The notes below the pieces were generated by a model. It saw nothing but the letters and a program-made list of their open reading frames with translations. It was not told where the DNA came from and ran no database searches. Below are positions 47,015 through 59,611 of a DNA stretch of 64,000 bases, in pieces. The position numbers were made by a program, and so were the translations under genes. This stretch comes from Cycas panzhihuaensis (Eukaryota > Cycadophyta). Every line of letters starts with the position of its first letter. Positions within the stretch are counted from its first letter, which is position 1. The DNA lies in the NCBI GenBank assembly GCA_023213395.1, contig CM041465.1, positions 620,001 to 684,000 on the forward strand, read 5' to 3'.

Positions 47015-47885
47015 GCATCCATGAATGTCAAGCATTTGTATGAGCAGCCTATTCAAATGGATGACTACAAAATAATGACAGCATAAAGGGTCAATCTGTG
47101 TTGGGCCTCCTCACAATTGTCTCGCCTAGAACAAGTGATGCACAAAAGCCAAGCGAAACCGTATAACCCACTGAAGAGTAAACCCATCCAAAATCTACCA
47201 ACAACAAATGTAGAAAAGAAAAACACAAGAAAGAGAAGAACCCACAGGACTGCATGCCTCATACTGATGCCAAAAACAGATAGAGAACAAAAAAACAAAA
47301 CTGACCAGCAGCAGAGAGCCCAAGTAAAGGAAAATGAGACACAAATTACAGTAGGAGCTATAATAAACCCAAGGTGTGCTTCTTAAAACGAGGGGGGGGT
47401 GGAGACTAAATAGCAAATGCAGCTACAGAAAGGACTACAGACTGGACAAAGAAATACGAGGGCCAGAGGAACGCCATAAACAACATGAGAGGGGCCCATC
47501 TTGGGGCACTCCTCTCATAAGAGACATCGCAGGCCACACACCAACATTCAAAACATGACCAGTGAGAAAGCACAATTTGGAGACTGGTCAAGGGGTAAGG
47601 GAAGGAATACAAGAACGAAACGGGCTAGCCACAGGGCAGTGGGGGCACGTACAAGTACTCACACTGAAGCCATAATGCTGATCACCATGCCCCTCTCAAA
47701 GTGAGGCTCCCGTACAAAACACCCTCCATGCCACACACTGCCATCCACATAACACATGATGGGAGGGACCACGAGGGCAAACCCGAATGCACCACCATAC
47801 AAACCGAGAGATCATTCCCAATAAAACGGGTGTAAAACTAGTAGCAGCAATGACTAAAGACACACCCACAAGGCCATCGAGGAGG
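47015..47885 (-). other. 18S-proximal spacer block (5' ETS side), spacer c
   Basis: Homologous to 5958-6780 and 28122-29019. It lacks the G-rich insert of spacer b (cgggctagccacagggcagt near 47620) but shares the gggaccacgagggcaaac segment near 47763. Confidence 0.7.
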
Positions 47886-48250
47886 GAACCCACACCTGGG
47901 AGACTTCAACCGTGCAACGTAAGATAGATCAGACATGTAAGAGAAGAGGGGATCGGTGCAAGACAGATGCCAACTTTCAGTTCACAGACACTAGGTGCCA
48001 AGCAACTTACAAATCTATGAGAGGAGTGAGCATATAGATGAGAGGGAACGATCGCAGCAGAACAAATTCCACTTGAGTGAGCGCTTGGTGAAACACCCTT
48101 CGCACGTATTCGTGTCTGTGCAATCAGCCCGAACAGGCTAGTCTCGATTGTACAGGGGTGAAAATAAACATGATAGGCACCAAACAACTGGCAAATCTAC
48201 GAGAGAAGTGAGCATATAGATGATAGAGGGAAATGATCGGAGTGGGGCAA
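47886..48250. repeat. Partly deleted relative of the B repeats, spacer c
   Basis: Same two shortened B-type units as in spacers a and b; the landmark caactttcagttcacagaca lies near 47970. Confidence 0.7.
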
Positions 48251-50430
48251 ATGCCATCTTTCAGTTCATAGACACCCTAGGAGGAGTATCCCGTACGAGG
48301 CCCTTTACACTACACAGCCTAACACTACTCCAACTGCGCGACCAACATCAAGTCCGGACGGGCACATCCCATGCACACGAGTCCTCTATTAAATGATGCT
48401 TGGGTGAGCGCCAAACACCCTTCGTGACATATCCAGATTGCCATCCGCCCAAGCCAGCTGGTCTCAATCGCATATCAAAAATAAGCGTTAGGGTCCGCAC
48501 CACTGGGAAATCCATGATGAGTAAGCATACATAGATGAGGGAGGAAATGATTGGAGTAGGGCAGACACCATCTTTTAGTTCATAGACACCCTGGGAGGAG
48601 TATCCCGTATGAGGCCCTTTACCCTACATAGCCCAGCACTGCTCCAACTGCATGACCAACATCAAGTCTAGACGGACACATCCTGTGCACGTGAGTCCTC
48701 TATTAAATGACACTTAGGTGATCGCTTTGCGAAACACCCTTCGTACATATCCGTATCCATGCCATCTGGCTAGACTGGCTGGACTTGATCACATAGCAAA
48801 AATAAGCATTAGGGTCTGCACCACTTGGAAATCCACGATGAGCAAGCATACATATAGACGAGGGAGGAAACGATCAGAGCGGGGCATACGCCATCTTTCA
48901 ATTCACGGACACCCTAGGAGGAGTATCCTGTACGAGGCCCTTTAGACTACACAACCCACCGCTGCTCCAACTGTGCGACCAACATCAAGTCTGGATGGGC
49001 ACGTCCCATGCATGTGAGTCCTCTATTAAATGATGCTTGGGTGAGCACTTTTTGAAACACCCTTCACATGTATCCGTGTTCCAGGCCATCCGCCTGCATC
49101 GGCCGGGTCTTGATCGCATAGCAAAAATAAGTGTTAGGATTTGCACCGCTTGGAAATCCATAATGAGAAAGCATACATAGATGAGGGAGGAAATGATTAG
49201 AGTTGGGTAGATGCCATCTTTCAGTTCACGGACACCCTGGGAGGAGTATCCCGTATGAGGCCCTTTACCCTACATAGCCCGGCGCTACTCTAACTACGCG
49301 ACCAACATCAAGTCTGGACGAGTACGTCCCATGCATACGAGTCCTCTATTAAATGACGCTTGGGTGAGTGCTTTACGAAACACCCTTCGTACGTATCCGT
49401 GTCTGTGCCATCCACCCAAACCGGCCAGTCTCGATCGTATAGCAAAAATAAGCGCTAGGGTCTGCACCACTGGTAAATCCACGATGGGCAAGCATACATA
49501 TAGATGAGGGAGGAAATGATTAGAGTGATGCAGATGCCATCTTTCAGTTCACGAACACCCTAGGAGGAGTATCCTGTACGAGGCCTTTTACCCTACACAG
49601 CTTAACATTGCTCCAACTACATGACCAACATCAAGTCTAGACGGGCACGTCCCGTGCATGTGAGTCCTCTATTAAACGACGCTTGGGTGAGCACTTTACG
49701 AAACACCCTTCACACGTATCCATGTCTGTGCCATCCGCCCAGACCGATGGGTCTCGATCGCATAGCAAAAATAAGTGTTAGGGTCCACACCACTTGGTAA
49801 TCCACGATGAGCAAGCATACATATAGACGAGGGAGGAAACGATTAGAGCGGTTCATACGCCATCTTTCAGTTCACAGACACCCTGGGAGGAATATCCCGT
49901 ACGAGGCCCTTTACCCTACACAGCTCAGCGCTGCTCCAACTGTGTGACCAACATTAAGTCCAGACAGGCACGTCCCGTGCATGCGAGTCCTCTATTAAAT
50001 GACACTTGGGTGAGTGCCTTGCGAAACACCCTTCACATGTATCTATGTCTGTGCCATCTGCCTAGACTGGCTAGTCTCCATCACATAGTAAAACTAAGTA
50101 TTAGGGCCCGCACCATAGGTAAATCCATGATGAGTAAGCATACATAGACGAGGGAGTAAACGATTGGAGCAGGGTAGACACCGTCTTTCAGTTCACAGAC
50201 ATCCTGGGAGGAGTATCCCGTATGAGGCCCTTTACCCTACACAGCCTAGTGCTACTCCAACTGCGCAACCAACATCAAGTCTGGATGGGCACATCCCATG
50301 CACGCGAGTCCTCTATTAAACAATGCTTGGGTGAGCACTTTGAGAAACACCCTTCGCATGTATCTGTATCTCTGCCATCTGCCCAGACCGGCCGGTCTTG
50401 ATCACACCACAAAAACAAACTCGCAATCCC
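48251..50430. repeat. B repeat array, about 320 bp x 7, spacer c
   Basis: Monomers start near 48256, 48575, 48893, 49217, 49540, 49866 and 50188. The first shows a short deletion at gtgagcgccaaacacccttc (48404-48423). Otherwise as described for spacer a. Confidence 0.92.
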
Positions 50431-52170
50431 ACTAAAAAGGCAACAAACTAGCAATAATCGAGCACCACGCTTCGCACATTATTGAACCAAAGGAATCATG
50501 TATCAAGGGTCTGCTCACAGGCCAACACTCCCCCTGCCGGCCAATTGATAAATTGTCACCTGCCATGAGTCAGGTCAATAATACGGGATGCGTCTTTCCA
50601 TCGAAGGTGCCAACCTCATGCACTACAGCATGGACTGAAAACGCCCAACATATCGACTGACCTAATAAAGGCCCAAGGCCAATGCTCAGAGGGACCTGAC
50701 ATGAAGTACAAAGGAATGGCCATGTTTCGCATGTAATTAAGCCAAAGCACTCACAGAATAAGCGTCCGTCTATCGAGCGAGGCCTACGGTTCCCCCTGCC
50801 AGCACAAGGAAAAATCACCGCCTGCTAGGAGCCATTTTGCGCATAATTGGGCCAGAGGACTTCACGGGAAAGGTCTGCCTGCCATCCCTAGGCCAATGCT
50901 CAGAAGGACCCAACATGAAGCACAAAGGAATGGCTATGTTTTGCGCGTTATTGAACTAAAGGAATCACAAAATAAGGGTATGTCTGCCTTGAGGGCCAAC
51001 GCTCACCCTGCTGGCCAATTGATAAATTATCGCCTGCCATGAGTCATGTCAATAATACGGGACGCATCTTTCTGTCAAAGGTGCCAACCTCATGTGCTAC
51101 AGCATGGACTGAAAACTCCCAACACATCGACCGACCTAACAAAGGCCCAAGGCCAATGCTCAGAGGGACTTGACATGAAGTGCAAAGGAATGGCCATGTT
51201 TCATATGTAATTGAGCCATAGGACTCATGGAATAAGGGTCCATCCATCGAAAGGTGGCCTATGGTTCCCCGCCAAAGACAAGGAAAAATCACCACCTACC
51301 ATGAGTCAGGTCAATAATACGGGACACGTCTTTCCATCGAAGGTGCCAACCTCATGCGCTACAGCATGGATTGAAAATGCCCAACATGTCAATTGACCTA
51401 ATAAAGGCCCAAGGCTAATGCTCAGAGGGACCTGACATGAAGTGCAAAGGAATGGCCATGTTTCACACGTAATTAAGCCATAAGACTCACTAATAACTGG
51501 CCCATCCAACCGAGCAGGCCTACGCCCCCCGCTAATAAGGAAAAATTACCGCCTGCCATGAGTCAGGTCAATAATACAGGACACGTCTTTCCATCAAAGG
51601 TGCCAACCTCATGCGCTACAGCATGGACCAAAAATGCCCAACATGTCAACCGACCTAACAAAGGCCCAAGGCCAATGCTCAGAGGGACCCAACATGAAGT
51701 GCAAAGGAACGACCATGTTTCACACGTAATTGAGCCATAGGATTCACGGAATAAGGGTCCATCCACCGAGTGGGGCCTACGGTTCCCCTTGCCAACACAA
51801 GGAAAAATCATTGTCTGCCATGAGTTAGGTCAATAATACAGGACGTGTCCTTCCATCGAAGGTGCCAACCTCATGCGCTACAGCATGGATCGAAAATGCC
51901 CAACACGTCAACCGACTTAACAAAGGCCCAAGGCCAATGCTCAAAGGGACCCAACATGAAGCACAAAGGAACGGCCATGTTTTACACATAATTGAGCCAG
52001 AGGACTTATGGAATAAGGGTTCGTCCACTGAGTAGGGCCTACGGTTCCCTTGCCAAAGATAAGGAAAAATCACCGCCTGCCAGGAGCCATTTCATGCATA
52101 ATTGGGCTAGAGGACTCGTGGAAAAGGGTCTACCTGCCATGCAGGACCAACGATGCCCTCCACTCCCCTT
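50431..52170. repeat. C repeat array, about 260 bp, spacer c
   Basis: Anchors gtcaataata at about 50575, 51055, 51312, 51570 and 51832: one long interval of about 480 bp and then about 260-bp units, the same pattern as spacer a. Spacer b's 1.1-kb block is absent here. Confidence 0.88.
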
Positions 52171-52475
52171 AAAAGGAAATATCACCCCCTGCCACGAGCT
52201 GAAGCTTTCCCCACTGGAGAGAAGCAATCCATTTGATGCTCGAGAAAATCTACCCATGAAGAAAGGGAGGCCACCACTCCCCCAACCGAGAGAATGAAGA
52301 GAGACAACCAAAACATCAAAAGGGGAGAAGTTGGGGATAAAATTCATAACATTGTCAATAAAAATGACTTAAGAATTTAGAGACAGACTATACAGAAGGG
52401 AACACATGAAGCCACATGCTGAACAAACCAAAAACTAAGGGGAGGCCACAGCCAATTCGCAGCCAGAAAAAGAAT
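52171..52475. other. Link block D, spacer c
   Basis: Homologous to 10786-11055 and 35521-35810. No gene seen. Confidence 0.6.
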
Positions 52476-54760
52476 TTGAATCACCACCTTGTAAAAGTTG
52501 ACTGCGAACAGAGGTAAATAAGGGTATCGAATAACAATTTGAGAAAAAGCGAGCGAGATCCCAACAAACACCAAACGAAAGTGATCAGAGGCTGAAACAT
52601 ATGAGATCAATCGTCAACAATGGAAAAGAGAGCGGGCCACCACAACAAGAGGGGAAACACATGAGACAGGGTGTGAAGATGAAAAAGAAGATTGGGACTT
52701 CCATCAAAAAGGGGGGAGTGGGAGACAACATAAATTAACATGCGGGAGGAAAACATCCCAACTATGTTCTACTAGTAAAAGAGCACTACAACAACTTGGG
52801 TTGAGAGGGTGAATGATAGAGGATGAGTCTTTAGATCAGAGGTGGTAAACGACCCATCCCATGCCCACTTAAGAAAAGGGGAATACTAACAAAGCATCTC
52901 CCCCCACAAGAGGGACATGACCAGCTCACGTCCCACCGAAAGGGAGGCCACAACACAACCCCACCGAAAGAAGGAGAACAGGCAATCAAAACATCAAAGA
53001 GGAGAATTGTCTAGCAACGATAAAAAAGACTGATAGCTAAAATAAGAGGGAAATACATGAGGGGGAGACAAACATAGAAGTGGTGAAAATGAACAACAAA
53101 ATTGGTACATCGATCGAAAAGGGTGTGAGGGAACAAGGCAAATGAGCATCAGGGAGAAACATGTGTCAAATATGTGCTGAGGGTGAAAGAGCATTGTGAC
53201 AACATGGGTTGAGAGGGTGAGTGATACGGGACGTGTCTTTGGGTCAAAGGTGGTAAACGGCCCATCCTGTTCCCACTTAGGAAAAGCAAAATGCTAACAA
53301 AGCATCTCACCCACCCCCAAGAAGGACACGACCATTTCACACCCATCTGAAGGGAAGCCGCCACACACCCCCAACCGAAAGAAGAAAAATAAAGGGACCA
53401 TCGAAACATTGAAGGGGAGAATTCACCAACAGCAATGGAAGAAATCGATAGCCTAGTTAAGAGGGAAATGCATGAGGGATAGACAAACATGGAAGTGGGT
53501 GAAGACGAACAAGACGATTGGGACTTCTGATGAAAAGGGTGGGAAAGAAGAGAAGACAAACAAACATCGGGGAGAAAAGCGAGCATCTGATTTGAATCAC
53601 CACCTTATAAAAGTTGACTACAGCCTGGGATAAACAAGGGTGTCGAATAACAATTTGGGAAAAAGTGAGCGAGATCCTAACAAACACGAAACAAAAGTGA
53701 TCAGAGGCTGAAACATAGGAGATCGATTCGCAACAATGGAAAAGAGAGCAGGCCACCACAACAAGAGGGGAAATGTATGAGATGGGATGTGAAGATGAAA
53801 AAGAAGATTGGGACTTACATCAAAAAGGGGGGAGGTGGGGGGGACAAAACAAACCAGCATGGGGGAGAAAAATGTCCCAAATATGTTCTGCAGGTGAAAG
53901 AGCACTGCAACAACCTAGGTTGAGAGGGTGAATGATACAGGATGTGTCTTTAGATTGGAGGTGGTAAACGGCACGTCCCATGCCCACTTAAGAAAAGGGG
54001 AATGCTAATAAAGCATCTCCCCCTTAAGAGGGACACAACCAGCTCACACCCCACCAAAAGGGAGGCTGCAACACAACCCCAATCGAAAGAAGGAGAACAG
54101 ACAATCAAAACATCAAAGAGGAGAATTGTCTGGCAACAATAAAAAAGACCAACAGCCGAAACAAGAGGGAAACGCATGAGAGGGAGACAAACATGGAAGG
54201 GGTAAAAATAAACAACAAGATTGGGACATCGATCGAAAAGGGTGTGAGGGAACAAGACAAACGAGCATCAGGGAGAAAAGCATCCCAGATATATGCCGAG
54301 GGTGAAAGAGCACTGTGACAACATGGGTTAAGAGGGTGAATGATAAGAGACATGTCTTTGGGTCAGAGGTGGTAAACAGCCCGTCCCGTGCCCACCTAGG
54401 AAAAGTGAAATGCTAACAAAGCATCTCCCCCGCCCCCAAGAGGGACACAACCATCTCACGCTTATCTGATAGGAAGGCCGCCACACACCCCCAACTAAAA
54501 GAAGAAAAACAAAGGGACCATCAAAACATCAAAGGGGAGAATTCACCAATAGCAACAGAAGAAATCGACAGCCCAAACAAGAGGGAAACACACGAGGGAT
54601 AGATAAACATGGAAGTAGGTGAAGATGAACAAGACAATTGGGACTTCCATCAAAAAAGGTGGGAGGGAAGAAGACAAATAGGCATCGGGGAGAAAAGCAT
54701 CCCAAATATGTGCTAGGGGTGAAAGAGCGCCGTGACACCATGGGTTGAGAGGGTGAATGA
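52476..54760. repeat. E array, 1.11-kb higher-order repeats x 2, spacer c
   Basis: Only two gaatcaccacctt anchors, near 52480 and 53596 (1116 bp apart), against four in the other spacers. The gggacgtgtctttg anchors at 52810, 53220, 53932 and 54342 keep the 400/710 alternation. Two whole higher-order units (about 2.2 kb) are missing relative to spacers a and b. Confidence 0.92.
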
Positions 54761-56345
54761 TACGGGATATGTCTTCAGGTCAGAGGTGATAAACGGCACG
54801 TCCCATGCCCATTTAGGAAAAGTGAAATGCTAACAAAGCATCTCCCCCACCCCTAAGAGGAACACGACTATCTCACACCTGTCCAAAAGGAAGGCCGCCA
54901 GACACCCCCAATCGAAAGAAGAAAAACAAAGGGACCATCAAAACATCGAAGGGGAGAATTCACCAATAGCAATGGAAGAAATCGACAGATGGCCCAAATA
55001 AGGGGGAAATGCATAAGGGGTAGACAAACACTAAGCAAGTGAAGATGAACAAGACAATAGGGACACTTTCGTCGAAAAGGGTGTGAGGGAAGAAGACAAA
55101 TGAACATCAGGGAGAAAGAGTGCCGTGACACCATGGGTTGTGAGGCTAAATGATACGAGACATGTCTTTGGGTTGGAGATGGTAAATGGCTCATCCCGTG
55201 CCCATTTGAGAAACGTGAGATGCTAACAAAGCATCTGGCCCACCCCAAGAGGGACACCACCAAAAGGGAGGCTACCACACACCCTCAACTAAAAGAAAGA
55301 AAATAGACAACAAGACATCGAATGGGAGAATTGACCAGCAATAATGGGAAAAACCAATAGCCCAAACAAGAGGGAAACGTATGAGGGGAAGACAAATAAG
55401 ATGATTGGGACTTCCATCGAAAAGGGTGCCAGGGAACAAGACAAATGGGCATCAGGGGGGAAGGCATCCCAAATATGTGCTGGGGGTGAAAGAGTGCCGC
55501 TACAACCTGGGTTGAGAGGGGGAATGATATGGGACGTGTCTTTCGATCAGAGGTGGTAAACGGCCCATCTGATGCCCACTTAGGAAGAGCAAGATGTGCG
55601 CAAAGCATTTCGCCCTAGGAGGGACATGACCATCTCAACGCAAGGCCATAGACGAGATTGATCAGGAATAATGGGAGAAGCCAAACTGCCCAAACATGAA
55701 GGAAACGCATGAGACAGGGGGACAAACATGGAAGGGGTGAGGACGAAAAATGAGATTAGGACCTCCAGCGGAATAGGTGGGAGGGAACAAGACGAAGGGG
55801 CATCAAAGAGAAAAACATCCCACACATGTGACCGAGGGAGAAAGAGCAGCACCAGAACCTGGGTTAGGAGGGGTAATGATACAGGATGTGTCTTTAGGCC
55901 AGAGGTGGTAAACGGCCTGCCCGGTGCCCACTCAAGAAGAGCAGGATGCCCACAAAGCATCTTGCACCCAGAGGTACATGACCATCTCAACGTAGGGCCA
56001 TAGACAAGATTTATCAACAATAATAGGAGAATCCAGAATGCCCAAACAAGAGGGAAACACATGAGACAGGGGGGACAAACATGGAAGGCGTGAGGATGAA
56101 AAACGAGATTGGGACCTCCATTAGAACAGGTAGGAGGGAACAAGATAAACAACCATCGCAGAGAAAAACATCCCACACATGTGACGGGGGGTGAAAGAGC
56201 ACCGCCAGAACTTGGGTTGGGAGGGGGAATGATACGGGACATGTCTTTAGGTCACAGGTGGTAAACAGCCCGTCTAGTGCCCACTTAGGAAGAGCAGGAT
56301 GCACTCAAAGCATCCCGCCCCTCAAGGGACACGACCATCTCACGC
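54761..56345. repeat. E array, simple monomers, spacer c
   Basis: Anchors near 54758, 55150, 55525, 55878 and 56230, matching the five ranked monomers of spacers a and b. Confidence 0.88.
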
Positions 56346-56740
56346 ATTTTGATCATTTTTGGCCATTTCAAAGTCGGTTTAGCTATTCGTATACCGATTC
56401 TGACCATTCTTGGCTATTTTAGAGCTGTTTTAGTTGTTTCTAAACTGATTTTGATCGTTTATGGTCATTTTATAGACGTTTTAACTGATTTTGATCATTT
56501 ATGGTCATTTTACAGCCATTTTAGCCATTTTTGAACTAATTTTGATTGTTTATGGTCATTTTACAGCCGTTCTAGCCATTTCCAAACTGATTTTGATCGT
56601 TTATGGTCATTTTACAGCTGCTTTAGCCATTTCTGAAATGATTTTGATTGTTTATGGTCATTCGTGAGCTGTTTTTACTATTTTTGAATCTGTTTTGAAC
56701 GTTTCTAGCCATATTAATCATTTTATTTGCCAACACCTTT
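56346..56740. repeat. F array, T-rich repeats of about 51 bp, spacer c
   Basis: Same T-rich repeats as 17111-17515 with the tttatggtcattttacag anchor, followed by ccatattaatcattttattt. Confidence 0.85.
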
Positions 56741-56757
56741 GCACTAAAAGTAACTGA

Positions 56758-56789
56758 TTGCCTCGAAACCAAATAGGCAATCGAGGCAA
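56758..56789. repeat. Inverted repeat beside the F array, spacer c
   Basis: Perfect arms ttgcctcga (56758-56766) and tcgaggcaa (56781-56789), as in spacer a. It is the last well-matching rDNA landmark before the array ends. Confidence 0.7.
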
Positions 56790-57098
56790 AGGGACTAATG
56801 GTCGGAGCTACTCCTTGGCATGATTAGCAGCTATTTCCTAGCTTCTGGGAATGGATATGGAGTGGTTGACTCAGGTAAGTGCAGGTATGCTTCTCACCTT
56901 ATCTTTGCTTTATTTTAAGATGAGTGTATGCTTGCATGTTGTGATCTCAGATGATCTTGTCGCCATCTACACTTATTCAAATATGATGACTATAGCAGGG
57001 CACATTCCAGAAGTATGACACCTCGATGGCCATTCCACTTCCCGCATTCTGCCCTACTCACCTTGGGATCCATTTGGCTCATGTCACCCCTGCCCATG
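56790..57098. other. End of rDNA homology and unique flank
   Basis: Homology to spacer a/b continues through gattagcag and, after a 14-nt insertion, ctgggaatgg and gttgactcag (to about 56875), and then stops. From 56876 to 57098 the sequence is unlike any part of the rDNA. No gene was recognised in the unique part. Confidence 0.65.
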
Positions 57099-59539
57099 TG
57101 ATGACCCGTCATTATTTGGTTGACTTGTCACATCTTTTGAGTCCTATTTTTGCTCTTCTTGACTCATTTGTTGGCTTGTCTACCCTTGGGTAGGTGTCTC
57201 ATCCCCCCATTAGCCTCCTTAGTCATTGGCCTAGAGCCCAGGCTGGCTGTCTGGGCTAGATTTGGTTTCTGGTCCTGTCCCGCAGTGAAATTCGCGGTAC
57301 CGCCATAAATTCGGTGGTACCATGAAATTTGCGGGGGGACGACTATCTCAGATTATTTTTTAAAAATCATCGTGGTAATTTCACATTTATTGTGAAACTA
57401 CCACATGTTTCGTGACTTGACTCACCACTAGCTGCGCCCTAATCGTTCATTTAGGGTTTAGGCTAGGTATTTAAGTCCTCCTTAAGTCATTTTTAGGATC
57501 TTTTGCTCAATTTTTGAATGCTTCTCAAGGAAAAACGCCCTGTGCTCTGTTATTACCTACTACTCCACTGTTGCTATAGGACCTGCACCTCTCCTCCAGC
57601 ACCCAGCTCTCCTTTGGTATGGCTAGGACATCTTCCCAGCCCTTCACACACCTTGGAGAGGGCCTCTTTGGAGAGATCTCAGCATTTCCTTGCTCAGGTA
57701 GCCATCAAGCATCCTCAAAGTATAGGTGTTTCCTCCAACTTCATTAGTAGGGGTTCCAAACTTACTATTCTACAGCTCTTTGGGAGATTTCTTAGCCTTC
57801 TTTCAGCAGCTCTTGACTAAGGCAAAAGCCTCTTTACTCTCTCTCAGGTATTTATTGGTTTAAGTTGCTTTCTTATCCAATTTATACCTTATTTTGCATG
57901 TCATCCCTAGTTCTTCTTGGTTTGCTCTTTGAAGGTTATTTTGTCTTGCTTTGGGCTATCCTTTCTCTTCCATTAGGGCCTCCTCTCCTGCATTTCTTAC
58001 TCAAGACAGCGGCAAAGAGGGGTTACATAGGGTTTGGGTGAGAGGTGGGTGGATTCTGCACCACCTTCCATGCTCCTCAAGAGGCTCTTTGCCCCCCAAG
58101 CCTTCCCTTTTGCCCCGTGCTGGTATTGGAAATCAAACAAGAGTTTGGTAGGCTATTCTTAGCCACTAAAAGTAGCACTGTCACTAGTTGCAGTGCTAGT
58201 TTGGAGGCTTTCATCTTGATCCAGGTAACTCACATAAGCCCCAGCTACTTGTCCCTTGCCCAACTTCCTTCCCAGAACTGTTTACATTTCCTATAGCACC
58301 CTGGATTGTTGCAGATCCTTTTGGGCTCTCTTTTGAACCTTGTTGCCTTTATTTCCAACCCTCTTGCATAGCCTTACCCTTGTTGCCTTGTGGCTTCTTG
58401 AGGGAGAGTAGGGTTGTTCCTTGTAGGAGGTGGGCCACCGAGGCTTACCACCACTCGCCATTATTTGGGTTATTTTTCTGCTATAATTTATCAACATGAT
58501 ATTGAATACTAGCGTGCATGTATTTAAGTTTATGCTTGCCTCATATTTACATGTATTGTTAGGATTTTCCATTGTATGCTAGCACCCTTTTTCTAGAAAG
58601 GGGGATATTGTCATTTACTCATGGGTATTTGGAGGACGAAAGGATCCATTCCTCTTTCCTCCTTCACGGGTAAGTGCTTCCATTTATGTTTTACTTTAGT
58701 ATTTCATTTGTTACTAGCATTTTGTTCCTTTCCTTTCATTTCTTGGTATGTTAGTATTATTTTCGGGGAAGGTAAGGAAGCCCCACATTCCAGTCTATTG
58801 CAACCCTTCATGTCCATTGTGCCTTGTGGAGCAACTTCGAGTGCCTTGTGGGAACGTCGTCGCTTCATCACGCCTCTATTCTAGATACATACCTTTGCTT
58901 TACTCCCATCTCCCTTTTTTCTTTCATGTTTTGGTACAATAGTAATTAGCTCATCGGAAAGAGAAAGGGAAATCAACCTTTGTCTTAGTTTACATTTTGT
59001 TCACTTTATTTCTTGCATTATATTTGCTGTAGGAAAAGGTCCTAGGAAGTCCTCCCCTTTCACCTTTTTCTTCTCTCTTGCAAACTTCCCCCTTGCTTCA
59101 CCAACTCACTTGCTTGGTTAGTTTGCTTACACATACCATAACCCCTTCCCTTTGGTTATTCCCTTGTATTCTCTCGGATTTCCTAGCCTGCAGCCGAGGA
59201 AATCCCATTCGTAGGCTATTCGCTTGCCTACCCTTTCCTTATTTCCCTTTGCTCTAGGGAAACCCTTGAAGGGTTTTCTCCTTCTCCTTTCGGCCATCCA
59301 AGGGTGGGAGGATCCTTCCCTTAGGTCAACCTAGGCTAACCCTATACCTTTCCTCCTTGTTTGAAGTGGGGAACCACTTCCAAGTAACTAGATTCTATTT
59401 GCGGTGTCCCAAACTCAGTTCCCAAGGCATGTGGTGCCCTGTGGTATTTGCCCTACTTGTAGGTCTCTTCTCAATTATGCCATCAACTACCCTTACCACT
59501 CCTACTCAGTTAGGTAGCTATTATGTAGGCATGCATCCA
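57099..59539 (+). mobile_element. Candidate 5' LTR of a Ty3/gypsy (Tat/Ogre-type) element
   Basis: Proposed from a TG start (tgatgacccgtcattatttg at 57099), a TATA-like tatttaag at 57468, and an end just before a primer-binding-like site at 59541. Length about 2.4 kb, large but within what Tat/Ogre elements show. It is non-coding and T-rich. The left boundary is weak because the 3' LTR is outside the window. An alternative start is 58609 (tgtcatttac), right after a polypurine-like aaaggggga at 58597-58605, which would make a 0.93-kb LTR. Confidence 0.45.
57468..57475 (+). promoter_or_regulatory. TATA-like box in the candidate LTR
   Basis: tatttaag, in the context ggctaggtatttaagtcctc, is a plausible Pol II TATA box about 370 bp into the candidate LTR, a usual place for the U3/R border. 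It is a short motif, so only suggestive. Confidence 0.35.
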
Positions 59540-59540
59540 C

Positions 59541-59559
59541 TGGTGACCATACTGGGGAT
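59541..59559 (+). other. Primer-binding-like site
   Basis: tggtgaccatactggggat begins with the TGG expected opposite a tRNA CCA end and resembles the tggygactcygctgggga type of site seen in Tat/Ogre-like plant elements. It lies 1-2 bases after a possible LTR end (gcatcca). The tRNA is not identified with certainty. Confidence 0.5.
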
Positions 59560-59611
59560 TTGCCAGTAAGGGAGCTAGTTTCCACTCTTTTTCGTTGGTT
59601 TTATTACCTTT

